Made by a program: the position numbers and the translations under genes | DNA from: Didemnitutus sp047777955 | GTDB lineage: Bacteria; Verrucomicrobiota; Verrucomicrobiia; Opitutales; Opitutaceae | DNA: 64,000 bases | Assembly (NCBI RefSeq): GCF_047777955.1 | Contig: NZ_CP180537.1 | Coordinates: 4,278,001 to 4,342,000 of the forward strand | Direction of reading: 5' to 3' | The notes under the pieces: model-generated | Told to the model about the DNA's origin: nothing | The model's database searches: none | The model's input: the letters and a program-made list of their open reading frames with translations, nothing else | Shown here: positions 17,224 to 27,110 of the stretch, one piece after another | How positions within the stretch are numbered: the first letter of the stretch is position 1 | Layout: every line of letters begins with the position of its first letter

Positions 17224-19986
17224 TTAGAACGCGTATTTGGCTTCGACGAAGAACAGGCGGCCGATCGGGTTGTAGGTGCCGATGTCCGCATTCGAGTCCG
17301 TGAAGGTGCCGCCGGCAATCGGGGGCATCTTGTTGAACACGTTGTTCACGCCAGCGCGGGCGGTGAGGCCGTTGAGCAGCTTCCACTCGGAGCCGAAGGT
17401 GTAGCTGGCCGAGATGTCGAACGCGTCGTAGGACTTCACGTCGATCGGGTAGCGATCGCTGCCGTCGCCGTTGACGTCCGTCACGCCGGGGATGTGCTGC
17501 CAACCGAGGTTGGCGCGCCAGTGACCGCGGCTCCACGCGAGCGAGCTGTAGCTCTGCCAGCGCGGGATGGTGCCGTTGGTGTTCGAAGCCAGGCCAACCG
17601 TCTCGAACGGATCGGTGCCGGGGAGGGACTGCACCGAGTAGGAGCTGTAGTAGCCGACCGACACCTGCGCGTCGAAGCGGCCCCACTGGTCGTGCTGGTA
17701 GTTGTAGTCGAGCTTGAAGTCGACGCCCTTGAGCTTCTGGCTGGCGATGTTGACCAGCGTGTCGGTGACGTAGATGTCGTCGATCGCGCTGTTGCCGATC
17801 TGGCCCTTGGCCGAGATGGCGGTGCCGCCGAAGCTGCCGATCTGCACGAAGCGGGCATAGGGCGAGGCGGAGCCGTTGAGCTCGACGTCCTGGAGGATCG
17901 TCGCGGCACCGATGGTCGAGATCAGGTCGACCTGCTTGATGTCGAAGTAGTCAACCGTGACGGAGAGGCCCTTGATCGCCTTGGGCGACCAGACGAAGCC
18001 GAAGGTGTAGTTCTTCGAGCGCGAGGGCTTGAGGTTCGGGTTCGCGCCGCTGCGGGCGTTGGCCTGACCGGTGATGGAGCCGCCGCCGAACTTGTCGAGC
18101 GAGAGCGAATCGGTGAAGCCGATGCCGCCCGGGCCGAACAGGTTGAAGAGCGTCGGAGCGGAGAAGGACTTCGAGTAGGTGGCGCGGATGAGGAGTTCCT
18201 CGTTCATCGGGCGCCAGCTGAGGGAGAACTTCGGCACGGTCGGGTCGTCGGTGTCGCTGTATTTCTCATAGCGGACCGCGGTGTCGAGCTCGAGGGAGTG
18301 GATGCCAGGGATGTTCTGGTTCGCACCGACGATCGGAACGCGGGCTTCCGCGAACATCGAGGAAACCGTGCGGCTCGAGTTGAACGGATCGAGGGTCGTG
18401 GCCGACTCCCAGCCGAAGGTGGCCGTCTGCGAGTAGACGTCGGACGTCTGCTTGAGGGTCTCGGTGCGGTATTCGCCACCCACGGCGAAGCCGACCGGGC
18501 CGCCGGGGAGCTCGAAGAGCTCGCCCGCGACGCGAGCGTCGTAGGTCGTGAGGGTGGAGGTGGCCTTGCCGAGCGCGGTGCCGAAGATGCCGGAGGCATC
18601 GACGGCGCCGGCCGCCTGCTGGCGGGCGGCGAGGTTGATGAGACCGCTGTCGACGGCGGCGGCGCGGTTGACCGCGTTCACGACGCCATTGTTGGTGTAG
18701 TTCTGGTCGACGATGTTCTTGTTCGCCGCGGTCTCCCACGTGAGCTTGTCGCCGATCTTGCCCTTGGCGCCGAGGATGCCGCGAATGGTCGTGGTATCGT
18801 AGTAGTATTGGCGGGGGTGATCGACGAAGCGGTTGCGGACGAGCATCGTCTGGTTCGTCGGATTCGACGGGCTGGTCGCCGCGACCACCGCCGAGATCGG
18901 CTGGGCGTTCAGCTGCGAGAAGGTGTTCGTCTGCGTGTAGAGCATGTCGCCGAAGAACGTCACGTCGTCGTTCACCTTGTGATCGAAGTTCAGCGTCGCG
19001 CTGTTGCGCTTGTTCTGCAGGATCATCGTGACGTATTCCGACAGGTTGAACGCGTATTGCTGTTCATTGCCGAGACCGCTGATCAGGTTCGAGGAGTTGA
19101 CCTGGATGTAGATGCCCTGGGCGACGAGGGTGGCGAGGTCGGTGTGACCGGCCGGCGGCGCGTTGAGGCCGGGCTTGAGCACGTAGTAGACGTTCGGGAT
19201 CGTGCGGGTGTTGACGACGCCGCCGAAGCTGGGCGTGCCGTAGCTCGGGTTCGAGAACGTGCGATCCTTGTTGAAGATCGGGTCGGTCTGGCTCGACTCG
19301 GCCGAGAAGGTGACGTTCGTCTTGTCGGAGCCGGCGCCGCCGACGACCGAGAACGAGCGTTCCTCATACTTGCCGGTGTTGCTGCTGAAGCCGTAGTGGG
19401 CGTTGATCTCCGCCCCCTTGTAGTCGCTCTTCAGGACGATGTTGACCACGCCCGCGACCGCGTCCGTGCCGTAGGTCGCCGAAGCGCCGTCCTGCAGGAT
19501 GTCGATGCGCTGGATGGCGGCGATCGGGATGAGGTTCACGTCGACGTATTGGAAGCCGCCCGACGCCAGGATGGGGGCGTAGGCCATGCGGCGGCCGTTG
19601 ACGAGGACGAGGGTCTGCGTGTTGCGGAACGCGACCTGCGAACCACCGCCGGTGGAACCGGACGAGATGTTCGCGTTCGAGTTGCCGAGGTTGCCGTTAC
19701 CCGAGAATTGCGGGGCGGCCTTGCGCAGCACTTCGAGCACGTTGCTCGTGATGCCGGTGGCCTCAATGGCCTTGGTGTCGAGCGTCGTGACGGGCAGCGC
19801 GGTCTGCGTGCCGGCGAAGGGGATGTAGGAACCCGTGACCTCGAACTTGTCGAGCTTCAGGACCTTGTCATCCGCGGGCGCAGCGTTGGACGCCGCCGCC
19901 GTTTGAGCCAAACCTTGGGTAGCCAGGCTAACGCCGCCCATAAACAGGGCGAACGCCGCCAAGGACTTCCTTGGGGAGGAGTTCAT
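17224..19986 (-). CDS. TonB-dependent outer-membrane receptor 2 (920 aa)
   Basis: Paralogue of receptor 1. The signal peptide ends near GLAQ. The mature start VLKLDKFEVTGSYIPF is again TonB-box-like. Plug motifs are AFRNTQTLVLVNGRRMAYAP, AAIQRIDILQDGASATYG and DAVAGVVNIVLKSDY. The C-terminus GRLFFVEAKYAF ends in Phe. I chose ATG 19986 (MNSSPRKS) because it gives a proper signal peptide and follows the same leader as receptor 1; an upstream in-frame ATG at 20025 lies in that leader. It diverges from the second S9 peptidase (20186). Likely a peptide or small-nutrient importer; substrate unknown. Confidence 0.95.
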   Translation of the reverse strand: MNSSPRKSLAAFALFMGGVSLATQGLAQTAAASNAAPADDKVLKLDKFEVTGSYIPFAGTQTALPVTTLDTKAIEATGITSNVLEVLRKAAPQFSGNGNLGNSNANISSGSTGGGSQVAFRNTQTLVLVNGRRMAYAPILASGGFQYVDVNLIPIAAIQRIDILQDGASATYGTDAVAGVVNIVLKSDYKGAEINAHYGFSSNTGKYEERSFSVVGGAGSDKTNVTFSAESSQTDPIFNKDRTFSNPSYGTPSFGGVVNTRTIPNVYYVLKPGLNAPPAGHTDLATLVAQGIYIQVNSSNLISGLGNEQQYAFNLSEYVTMILQNKRNSATLNFDHKVNDDVTFFGDMLYTQTNTFSQLNAQPISAVVAATSPSNPTNQTMLVRNRFVDHPRQYYYDTTTIRGILGAKGKIGDKLTWETAANKNIVDQNYTNNGVVNAVNRAAAVDSGLINLAARQQAAGAVDASGIFGTALGKATSTLTTYDARVAGELFELPGGPVGFAVGGEYRTETLKQTSDVYSQTATFGWESATTLDPFNSSRTVSSMFAEARVPIVGANQNIPGIHSLELDTAVRYEKYSDTDDPTVPKFSLSWRPMNEELLIRATYSKSFSAPTLFNLFGPGGIGFTDSLSLDKFGGGSITGQANARSGANPNLKPSRSKNYTFGFVWSPKAIKGLSVTVDYFDIKQVDLISTIGAATILQDVELNGSASPYARFVQIGSFGGTAISAKGQIGNSAIDDIYVTDTLVNIASQKLKGVDFKLDYNYQHDQWGRFDAQVSVGYYSSYSVQSLPGTDPFETVGLASNTNGTIPRWQSYSSLAWSRGHWRANLGWQHIPGVTDVNGDGSDRYPIDVKSYDAFDISASYTFGSEWKLLNGLTARAGVNNVFNKMPPIAGGTFTDSNADIGTYNPIGRLFFVEAKYAF

Positions 19987-20019
19987 AGTTCGTTCAGTTG
20001 TTGTGTTGTGTTGGTGAGA
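19987..20019 (-). promoter_or_regulatory. Conserved receptor leader (copy 2), untranslated region before receptor 2
   Basis: Same GAACGAACT immediately before ATGAAC as at receptor 1, preceded by a CAACACAACACAAC stretch with no Shine-Dalgarno sequence. The remaining bases up to 20185 form the divergent promoter region shared with the S9 peptidase gene. I see no clear operator. Confidence 0.45.
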
Positions 20020-20185
20020 CGCCACCGGGTGACCCGGCTGGCATCTCGCGCGTGGTTAGAACAACTTCACCGGAACGTAGCAAACCGATTCTGCAACTCA
20101 CGCTAAACCCGGGGAATGCCCCACCGCCCAGGCTTGCCGCTCCGCCGGGCACCGTGCTTACTCCCCCGCACACACACTCGACAAC

Positions 20186-22179
20186 ATGACGAACCTGCTG
20201 CGTGCCCCTCGCTGCCTGGCTGCTGTCTGCAGCCTGCTTTTCACCCTCACGCTCCATAGTGCCGAACGGCCCCCGCTGATCCCGGTCGAGCAATTCTTCG
20301 CCGAGCCCGATCTGCGCTCCGTCCAGCTCGCGCCCGACGGCAAGCACCTCGCCTTCCTCACCACCCTCGGCACCGGCAAGGTCGGCATCGCACTCATGGA
20401 TCTCGCCACGGGCAAGATCGAGCCGCTCGTCGCGGCGAAGGACGAAAACATCGACCGCTACTTCTGGAAGGGCCCCGACCACATCGTCTACACCGGCGAC
20501 ATCGGCGGCAACGAGTCGCCCGCCTACCGCTCCATCTCCCTGAGCAAGCGCCGCGTCGTCGCGCTCGCCGAATCCTACCGCGAGCGCTACGCCGACCGGG
20601 CAAACTGGGCGACGCTCATCAGCCCGCTCCCCTTCGACGAACGCCACCTGCTCATCTTCGGTCCCAAGGAAATCGGCAGCTACGACCCCAACCTCTACCT
20701 GCTCGACGTCGTCAACGGCACCCGCAGCACCGTCCCGATCAACGAGAACAAGATCGCCTCGTCCGACTACGTCGTCGACTGCGCCGGCGTCATCCGCGCC
20801 CGCACCCGCTACGACGGCCCGAGCGTCCTTTACGAGGTCCGCCGCGACGCCGAGAGCGGCTGGACCAAGGTCGCCGAATTCCCCTCCACCGACCCGCGCT
20901 GGACCTTCGAGGGCTTCGCCGCCGACAACCACACCCTCTACGTCCTCACCCGCGACAAGTCCGACACCCTCGAGCTCCACGCCCTCGACTGCCGCACCCT
21001 CCAGCTCGGACCCGCGCTCTTCCATCACCCCGAGGGCGACGTCACCGGCCTGGTCTTCTCCCGCGACCGCACCAAGCTCTACGGCGTCACCTACGAGACC
21101 GACCGCGAGCGCTACCACTGGTTCGACGCCGACCGCGCCAAGCTCCAGGCCCAGATCGACGCCACCCTCGCCGGCACGACCAACTTCGTCATCAGCACCA
21201 GCGACGACGAACAGCTTCTCGTCATCGTGGCCGTCAGCGACCGCGACCCCGGCACCTACTACCTGCTCGACCGCCGCGCCCCGCGGCTGATGGCCCTCGG
21301 CAAGATCAACCGCCATCTCTCGCCCGCGCAGATGCAGCCGATGGAGCCCGTCCAGTTCACCGCCCGCGACGGCCTCGTCATCCACGGCTACCTCACCCGC
21401 GCCGCCGGGGCCGCCGACCGGCCCGCCCCCTCATCATCAACCCCCACGGCGGCCCCTTCGGCATCCGCGACAGCTGGGGCTTCAACCCCGAGGTCCAGTT
21501 CCTTGCCAACCGCGGCTACTCCGTCCTCCAGATCAACTACCGCGGCTCCGGCGGCTACGGCTTCAAATTCCAGGAAGCCGGCAAACGCGAATGGGGCGGC
21601 AAAATGCAGGACGACCTCACCGACGGCGTGAAGTGGGCCGTCGCACAGAAGATCGCCGACCCCGCCCGCGTCGCCATCTACGGCGCCAGCTACGGCGGCT
21701 ACGCCGCGCTCGCCGGCGCCACCTTCACCCCCGACCTCTACCGCTGCGCGGTCAACTACGTCGGCGTCTCCGACCTCGGCCTCATCACCAGCTGGGGCCG
21801 CGGCCGCTTCGACCGCTCCAGCGACGAGTTCTACCGCGAGTGGGTCGGCGACGATCCGCACTACAAGTTCGAGCGCTCCCCCGTGAATTTCGTCGACCGC
21901 ATCAAGATCCCCACCCTCCACGCCTACGGCTTCAACGACCCACGCGTCCAGATCGACAACTGGAAGCGCCTCGAGCCGAAACTGAAGCAGTTCGGCAAGA
22001 CCTACGAGATCCTCATCGAGGGCAACGAGGGCCACGGCTTCGCCAACGAGAGCTCGCGCGTGACCTTCTACCGCAAGCTCGAGTCCTTCCTCGCCCGCTA
22101 CCTCGCCGGCGACGCCACCGCCTCCGCCCAACCCGGACCGCTGCGCGTCGTCGAGATGCCGGCGAAGGACAAGCCCTGA
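20186..22179 (+). CDS. Exported S9-family peptidase, paralogue of 12036-14054, broken by a one-base frameshift
   Basis: Signal peptide MTNLLRAPRCLAAVCSLLFT..., then a beta-propeller with QLAPDGKHLAFLTTL, then the hydrolase domain. The frame is lost after TRAAGAADRPA near 21430 and resumes one base earlier as PLIINPHGGPFGIRDSWGF, continuing to YGASYGGYAALAG (catalytic Ser codon at 21688), GFNDPRVQ and EGNEGHGF. Adding one C to the C5 run at 21426-21430 restores one 664-residue frame, matching the 672-residue paralogue end to end. No other lesion is present, so I regard this as a probable sequencing error rather than a decayed gene. It diverges from receptor 2 and probably acts with it in peptide use. 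Confidence 0.85.
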
Positions 22180-22241
22180 GCCGAAAACCCTAACGCTCGC
22201 CGGTTGACTCGCCTGCGCCGCACTTCAAGCGTCGGCGGCGC

Positions 22242-23128
22242 ATGTCCGCGGTCTCGTCGTTGCTCGGGTCAGTGGTCGACTACGCCGGCCTTTTCCCGCC
22301 GGCGCAGCTCGCCATGGCCGACGCCGTCCGCAACCACGCCGCCTACCTCGCCGGCCCCCACCGCACGATGCTCGGCCGCTTCGTGGTGCCGCTCGCGCGC
22401 CTCGCGGAATTCGAGGCCGCCCACGCCGCCCTGCCCGCCGCCGCCCGCCCCGGCTGGCAGCTGAGCGTGATCGCCGGCGCCGATTCCAATCCCGCCGCCG
22501 ATGCTGCCGCGATCGCCGCCTTCCACACCCGCCAGCCGGAGGCGTGCGTCGTCTCGATCGAGAACAAGGCGACCAACCTGGAAGAAGTCACCCGTTCCAC
22601 CGCGCCCTTTGCCGACGCCAGCGAAGTCTGGGTCGAGCTCCCGGCCGCGCATCCCGGCCTGCCCGACCTGCTCGCCGCCGTCCGCGCCGCGCGCCGCGGC
22701 GCCAAGCTCCGCACCGGCGGCATCACGCCCGAGTCCTTCCCCGCGCCCGCCGACGTGTTGCGCTTCCTGCGCGCGTGCCACCGCGCCGGCGTCGTCATGA
22801 AGGCCACCGCCGGCCTGCACCACCCGCTGCGCGGCGCCTACCGGCTCACCTACGCGCCGGGCAGCCCGAGCGGCCGGATGTTCGGCTTCCTCAATGTCTT
22901 CCTCGCCGCCGCGCTCGTCCACACCGGCGGCTCCGACACCGACGTGCTCGCGCTGCTCGACGACGGCGACGCGCGCCACTTCGTCGCCGCGCCGGACGCG
23001 CTCGCGTGGCGCGGGCACCGTTTCACCGCCCCCAACTCGACGCCACCCGCCGCACCCTCTGCCGCTCGTTCGGCTCGTGCTCGTTCACCGAGCCGCTCGA
23101 GGGCCTGCAGGAACTTCGCTGGTTATGA
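22242..23128 (+). CDS. Conserved protein of unknown function coupled to fumarylacetoacetase, one-base frameshift
   Basis: I do not recognise the family. From ATG 22242 (MSAVSSLLGSVVDYAGLFPP) the protein has alternating helices and strands with EVWVELPAAHPGLPDL, KLRTGGITPESFP and GVVMKATAGLHHPLRG, suggesting a TIM-barrel-like cytoplasmic enzyme. The frame breaks near 23033-23037, after WRGHRFTAP. With one C added to that C5 run it continues QLDATRRTLCRSFGSCSFTE and ends at TGA 23126-23128, giving 295 residues. That stop overlaps the fumarylacetoacetase ATG (ATGA), so translation is coupled. This argues for a linked role in tyrosine or aromatic breakdown, but no reaction can be named. Confidence 0.7.
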
Positions 23129-24434
23129 GCCTGAACTTCACCCACGACCCCGCCCGGCGCAGCTGGGTGGAATCGGCCAATCTCCCTGACGCGGACTTCC
23201 CGCTGCAGAACCTGCCCTACGGTGTCTTCCGCACCAGCGGCAATCCCACGCGCCGCCTCGGCGCCGCCATCGGCGACCGCATCGTCGACCTGCACGCCGC
23301 CGCGGCCGCCGGCCTCCTGCCGGAAAACCTCCTGGCCGCCTGCCAGCAGCCGACCCTCAACGCCCTCATGGCGCTCGGCGCGCCGGCCTGGTCCGCGCTC
23401 CGCGCCCGCCTGAGCGAATTGCTCGACGCCGCGAATCCGCTCGCGGAGCTGCGCCAGCGCGTCGAGACCTGCCTCGTGCCGATGCGCAGCGCGACGCTGC
23501 TGCTGCCCGCGCAAATCGGCGACTACTCCGACTTCTACGCCTCGATCCACCACGCCACCAACGTCGGCTCGATGCTGCGGCCCGACAATCCGCTCCTGCC
23601 GAACTACAAGTGGGTGCCCATCGGCTACCACGGCCGCGGCTCGTCGATCGTCGCCAGCGGCACCGCCATCCGCCGCCCGCACGGCCAGCTCAAGGCCGCC
23701 GACGCCGCCGCGCCCGTCTTCGGCCCGTGCCGGAACCTCGATTACGAGCTCGAGATCGGCGCCTTCGTCGGCCCGGGCAACGCGCTCGGCGAGCGCCTGC
23801 CGCTCTCCGCCGCGCCGCAGCAGCTCTTCGGCCTCGTGCTGCTCAACGACTGGTCCGCGCGCGACATCCAGACCTGGGAATACCAGCCGCTCGGGCCGTT
23901 CCTCGCGAAGAATTTCGCCAGCACGATCTCGCCCTGGGTCGTCACGCTCGAGGCGCTCGCGCCGTTCCGCGTCCCCGCGATGGCGCGCCCGGCCAGCGAC
24001 CCCGCGCCGCTGCCCTACCTCGTCGACCATTACGACGCCACCCACGGCGGCCTCGACCTCACGCTCGAGGTCTGGCTGCTCACCGCCAAGATGCGCCTCG
24101 CCGGCGACACGCCCCACCGGATCTCGCGCGGCAAGTTCACCGAGATGTATTGGACGCTCGGCCAGATGCTCGCCCACCACGCCAGCAACGGCTGCAACCT
24201 CTCCCCGGCGACCTGCTCGGCAGCGGCACCGTCTCCGGCCCGACCCGCGACTCGCGCGGCTGCCTCCTCGAATACACCTGGCGCGGCACCGACCCGCTGC
24301 GCCTGCCCAACGGCGAGGAGCGCAAGTTCCTCGCCGACGGCGACGAGGTCATCCTGCGCGGCTACGCCGAGCGTCCCGGCGCCCGGCGCATCGGCCTCGG
24401 CGAGTGCCGCGGCCTGGTCATGCCCGCCGCCTGA
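23125..24434 (+). CDS. fahA: Fumarylacetoacetase, one-base frameshift near the 3' end
   Basis: Hydrolyses fumarylacetoacetate to fumarate and acetoacetate, the last step of tyrosine/homogentisate breakdown. Visible blocks are the N-terminal LPYGVFRTSG, the catalytic-region DYSDFYASIHHATNVGSMLR, PIGYHGRGSSIV, LDYELEIGAFVGPGN, LLNDWSARDIQTWEYQPLGP and TISPWVVTLEALAPF. The frame is lost after SNGCNLSP. One C added to the C4 run near 24203-24206 restores GDLLGSGTVSGPTRDSRGCL and the end RGLVMPAA at 24434, giving 436 residues, the normal length. The start overlaps the stop of the preceding gene. Upstream homogentisate pathway genes are not in the window. Confidence 0.9.
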
Positions 24435-24529
24435 GCACATCACCGCGCCGCCGGCACGCTTCGTCCCGCCCCGCCATCGCCGCGTCGCAACCCGCTCGCC
24501 GCGCCGCATCCCCCGTCCACGCTCTCCGC

Positions 24530-25003
24530 ATGAAGAAACTGCTCCCGCTCCTGCTCCTGTTCGTGACCGCCTCGCTCGCCTCCGCGGCGGTCGACAAGCA
24601 ACAACTCAAGCAAGAGGTCGCCGCGCTGGAGGACCAATTCTGCCGCATGGCGAAGGAAAAGGGCATCCTCGCCGCGTTCCAGCACTTCGCCGCCCCGGAC
24701 GTCGCCTTCATCGACACCGACCCGCGCCAGTTCCGCGGCCCCGCCGCCGTGCTCCAGCGCATGGGCCCGGACAAGCCCGGCGTCTCCCTCACGTGGTCAG
24801 CCGCGTTCACCGACGTTTCCGACGACGGCACGCTCGCCTACAACTACGGCCGCTACGAGCTGCACGCGCCCGGTCCCGACGGCAAGGAAGTCACGCGCAC
24901 CGGCTGGTTCCTCACCATCTGGAAACGCCAGCCCGACGGCTCGTGGCGCTACGTGATGGACAACGGCGCGCCCGACAAGCCGGTCGCCCCCAAGAAAAAC
25001 TGA
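24530..25003 (+). CDS. Exported SnoaL/NTF2-like (DUF4440-type) protein (157 aa)
   Basis: Signal peptide MKKLLPLLLLFVTASLASAA, then a cone-shaped NTF2-fold domain: helix QQLKQEVAALEDQFCRMAKE, FAAPDVAFIDTDPRQFRG, LTWSAAFTDVSDDGTLAYNYGRY and TGWFLTIWKRQPDGSWRYVMD. The last is the classic DUF4440/SnoaL-like C-terminal strand pair. ATG 24530 is chosen for the signal peptide. It probably binds a small ligand in the periplasm; no catalytic role can be stated. It follows fahA by 95 bases on the same strand and converges on purK. Confidence 0.78.
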   Translation: MKKLLPLLLLFVTASLASAAVDKQQLKQEVAALEDQFCRMAKEKGILAAFQHFAAPDVAFIDTDPRQFRGPAAVLQRMGPDKPGVSLTWSAAFTDVSDDGTLAYNYGRYELHAPGPDGKEVTRTGWFLTIWKRQPDGSWRYVMDNGAPDKPVAPKKN

Positions 25004-25027
25004 GCGGGCGCCACGCGCTCATTGGCG

Positions 25028-25049
25028 GGCGGGGTCGCCGAACCCCGCC
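25028..25049. terminator. Possible terminator hairpin between convergent SnoaL-like gene and purK
   Basis: Eight-bp stem (25028-25035 with 25042-25049) and 6-base loop in the 108-base convergent gap. There is no T-tract on either side, so its termination activity is doubtful. Confidence 0.35.
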
Positions 25050-25111
25050 TTGGACGGGGAGGATCAACTCTCGCGGCGGGATTAGGCGACTCCGCGCGAC
25101 CGCGCCAGCGT

Positions 25112-26254
25112 TCAGAGCCGCGCCTTGTATTTCTGCGCCAGCTCGAACGCCATCTCGGCGTCGCGCGCCGTGACGGTGAAGTGTCCCATCTTGCGGCCGA
25201 TCCGCGGCTCCTCCTTGCCGTAGAGGTGCAGGCGGACGTTGGGCTGCGCCAGCAGCGCGTCCCAGTTCGGATCGCCGGCGAGCTTGCCGTCCGCGCTCCA
25301 CTTCCACGCATCGCCGAGGATGTTCACCATCACGACCGGCGAGAGCAGCGTCACCGCGCCGAGCGGCAGGCCGCAGATCGCGCGCACCTGCTGCTCGAAC
25401 TGCGAGGTCATGCACGCGTCGATGGTGTAGTGGCCGCTGTTGTGCGTGCGCGGGGCGAGCTCGTTGATCAGGACGTCGCCGGACTTCGTGACGAAGAACT
25501 CCACGCCGAGCACGCCGACGAGGTCGATTTTCTCGGCGACGAGCCGCGCGAGCTTCTCCGCCTTGGCCAGCACCTCGGCCGGGACGCGCGCCGGCACGAT
25601 CGAGAAATCCAGGATGTGGTTCGTGTGGATGTTCTCGGCAATCGGGAACACCCGCACCGCCGCGCTCGCCGAGCGGGCGACGACGGCGGAGACCTCGCAG
25701 GCGAAGTCGACGAACTGCTCGATCACGACCGGGTGGCCGGCGAATTTCTTCAGCGCCGCGGGCACGTCGGCCTCGGTCATGACCTTCAGCTGGCCCTTGC
25801 CGTCGTAACCGAAGTCCGCGGTCTTCACCACGCACGGCACGCCGACTTCGCGGATGCCCGCGGCGAGATCGCCGTCGGCGGCGAATTCGGCGAAGCGCGC
25901 GTGCGGAAAGCCGTGGTCGCGCAGCCAGCGCTTCTCGCGCGAGCGGTTCTGCGTCGTCTCGAGCACGCTCCAGTGCGGCCGCAGCTGGGTGAGCGCCTCG
26001 ATGTGCTTCAACGGCGCGGCGGGGACGTTCTCGAACTCGTAGGTCACGACGTCGCACCCGCGCGCGAAGGCCGCCAGCGCGGCGAGGTCCTCGTAGGGCG
26101 CGTTGACCTCCTGGTGCGCCACGGCACCGGCCGGGCAGTTGGCCTGCGGCTCGTAGACGTGGATGCGGTAGCCGAGGCGCGTCGCCGCGTGCGCGAGCAT
26201 CCGGCCGAGCTGGCCGCCGCCGAGGACGCCGATGGTGGAACCGGGAGAAAGCAT
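25112..26254 (-). CDS. purK: 5-(carboxyamino)imidazole ribonucleotide synthase (380 aa)
   Basis: ATP-grasp enzyme that carboxylates AIR to N5-CAIR with bicarbonate in purine synthesis. The N-terminal block IGVLGGGQLGRMLAHAA, then VVTYEFENVP, VVKTADFGYDGKGQ in the ATP-grasp loop, EVSAVVAR, and the metal-binding LINELAPRTHNSGHYTIDAC with SQFEQQVRAICG identify it clearly. Length is normal. It is paired with purE upstream on the same strand. The 86 bases between them hold a low-GC inverted repeat. Confidence 0.97.
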   Translation of the reverse strand: MLSPGSTIGVLGGGQLGRMLAHAATRLGYRIHVYEPQANCPAGAVAHQEVNAPYEDLAALAAFARGCDVVTYEFENVPAAPLKHIEALTQLRPHWSVLETTQNRSREKRWLRDHGFPHARFAEFAADGDLAAGIREVGVPCVVKTADFGYDGKGQLKVMTEADVPAALKKFAGHPVVIEQFVDFACEVSAVVARSASAAVRVFPIAENIHTNHILDFSIVPARVPAEVLAKAEKLARLVAEKIDLVGVLGVEFFVTKSGDVLINELAPRTHNSGHYTIDACMTSQFEQQVRAICGLPLGAVTLLSPVVMVNILGDAWKWSADGKLAGDPNWDALLAQPNVRLHLYGKEEPRIGRKMGHFTVTARDAEMAFELAQKYKARL

Positions 26255-26260
26255 ATCAAA

Positions 26261-26332
26261 AGCTCAGAGCTGAGAGTCTAGAGTCGCAAGCCCGCTGTTC
26301 GGCTCTGGGCTCTGAGCTCTTGGCTCTCAGCT
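26261..26332. repeat. Low-complexity inverted repeat between purE and purK
   Basis: Two nested pairs of arms are perfect: AGCTCAGAGC at 26261-26270 with 26309-26318, and AGCTGAGAG at 26268-26276 with 26324-26332. The stretch is made of permuted AGAGC/CTGAG words and is clearly less GC-rich than its surroundings. It could fold in the purE-purK transcript. It may belong to a dispersed intergenic repeat family; this single copy cannot show that. Confidence 0.6.
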
Positions 26333-26340
26333 TGTCTTGC

Positions 26341-26826
<486 letters not shown>

Positions 26827-26882
26827 GAGGCGCCTAGCTATCGGCGGTCGGCGCGCCGCTGTCAGCCCCGAAATCTTCTAAG

Positions 26883-27086
26883 TCACGGACGGCCGCCCAG
26901 GAGCCGCGCGGGCAGGAAAAACAGGGCCTTCACCAGCGCCAGCACCCCGCCGATCGCCGCGCCGGCCAGCCGGAAGGGCAGCGCGACCAGCCAGACGAGC
27001 GGCGCCAGGACGAGCGCGAGCAGCGCCAGCGGCCAGCAGAGGATGAAGAGCACGCACCAGACGAAGAAGGTGAGGATCGTGGTCAT
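26883..27086 (-). CDS. Small hydrophobic membrane protein (67 aa)
   Basis: No named family recognised. MTTILTFFVWCVLFILCWPLALLALVLAP... is almost entirely hydrophobic, with two or three likely membrane segments (about residues 5-33 and 43-58) broken by VALPFRLAGA and ending RLLGGRP. Start ATG 27086. It begins 24 bases after the RDD/bactofilin-like membrane protein and is on the same strand. A partner role for that protein is plausible, but its function is unknown. Confidence 0.6.
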   Translation of the reverse strand: MTTILTFFVWCVLFILCWPLALLALVLAPLVWLVALPFRLAGAAIGGVLALVKALFFLPARLLGGRP

Positions 27087-27110
27087 GGTGCGGACCGGGA
27101 CGGCGGTGGC

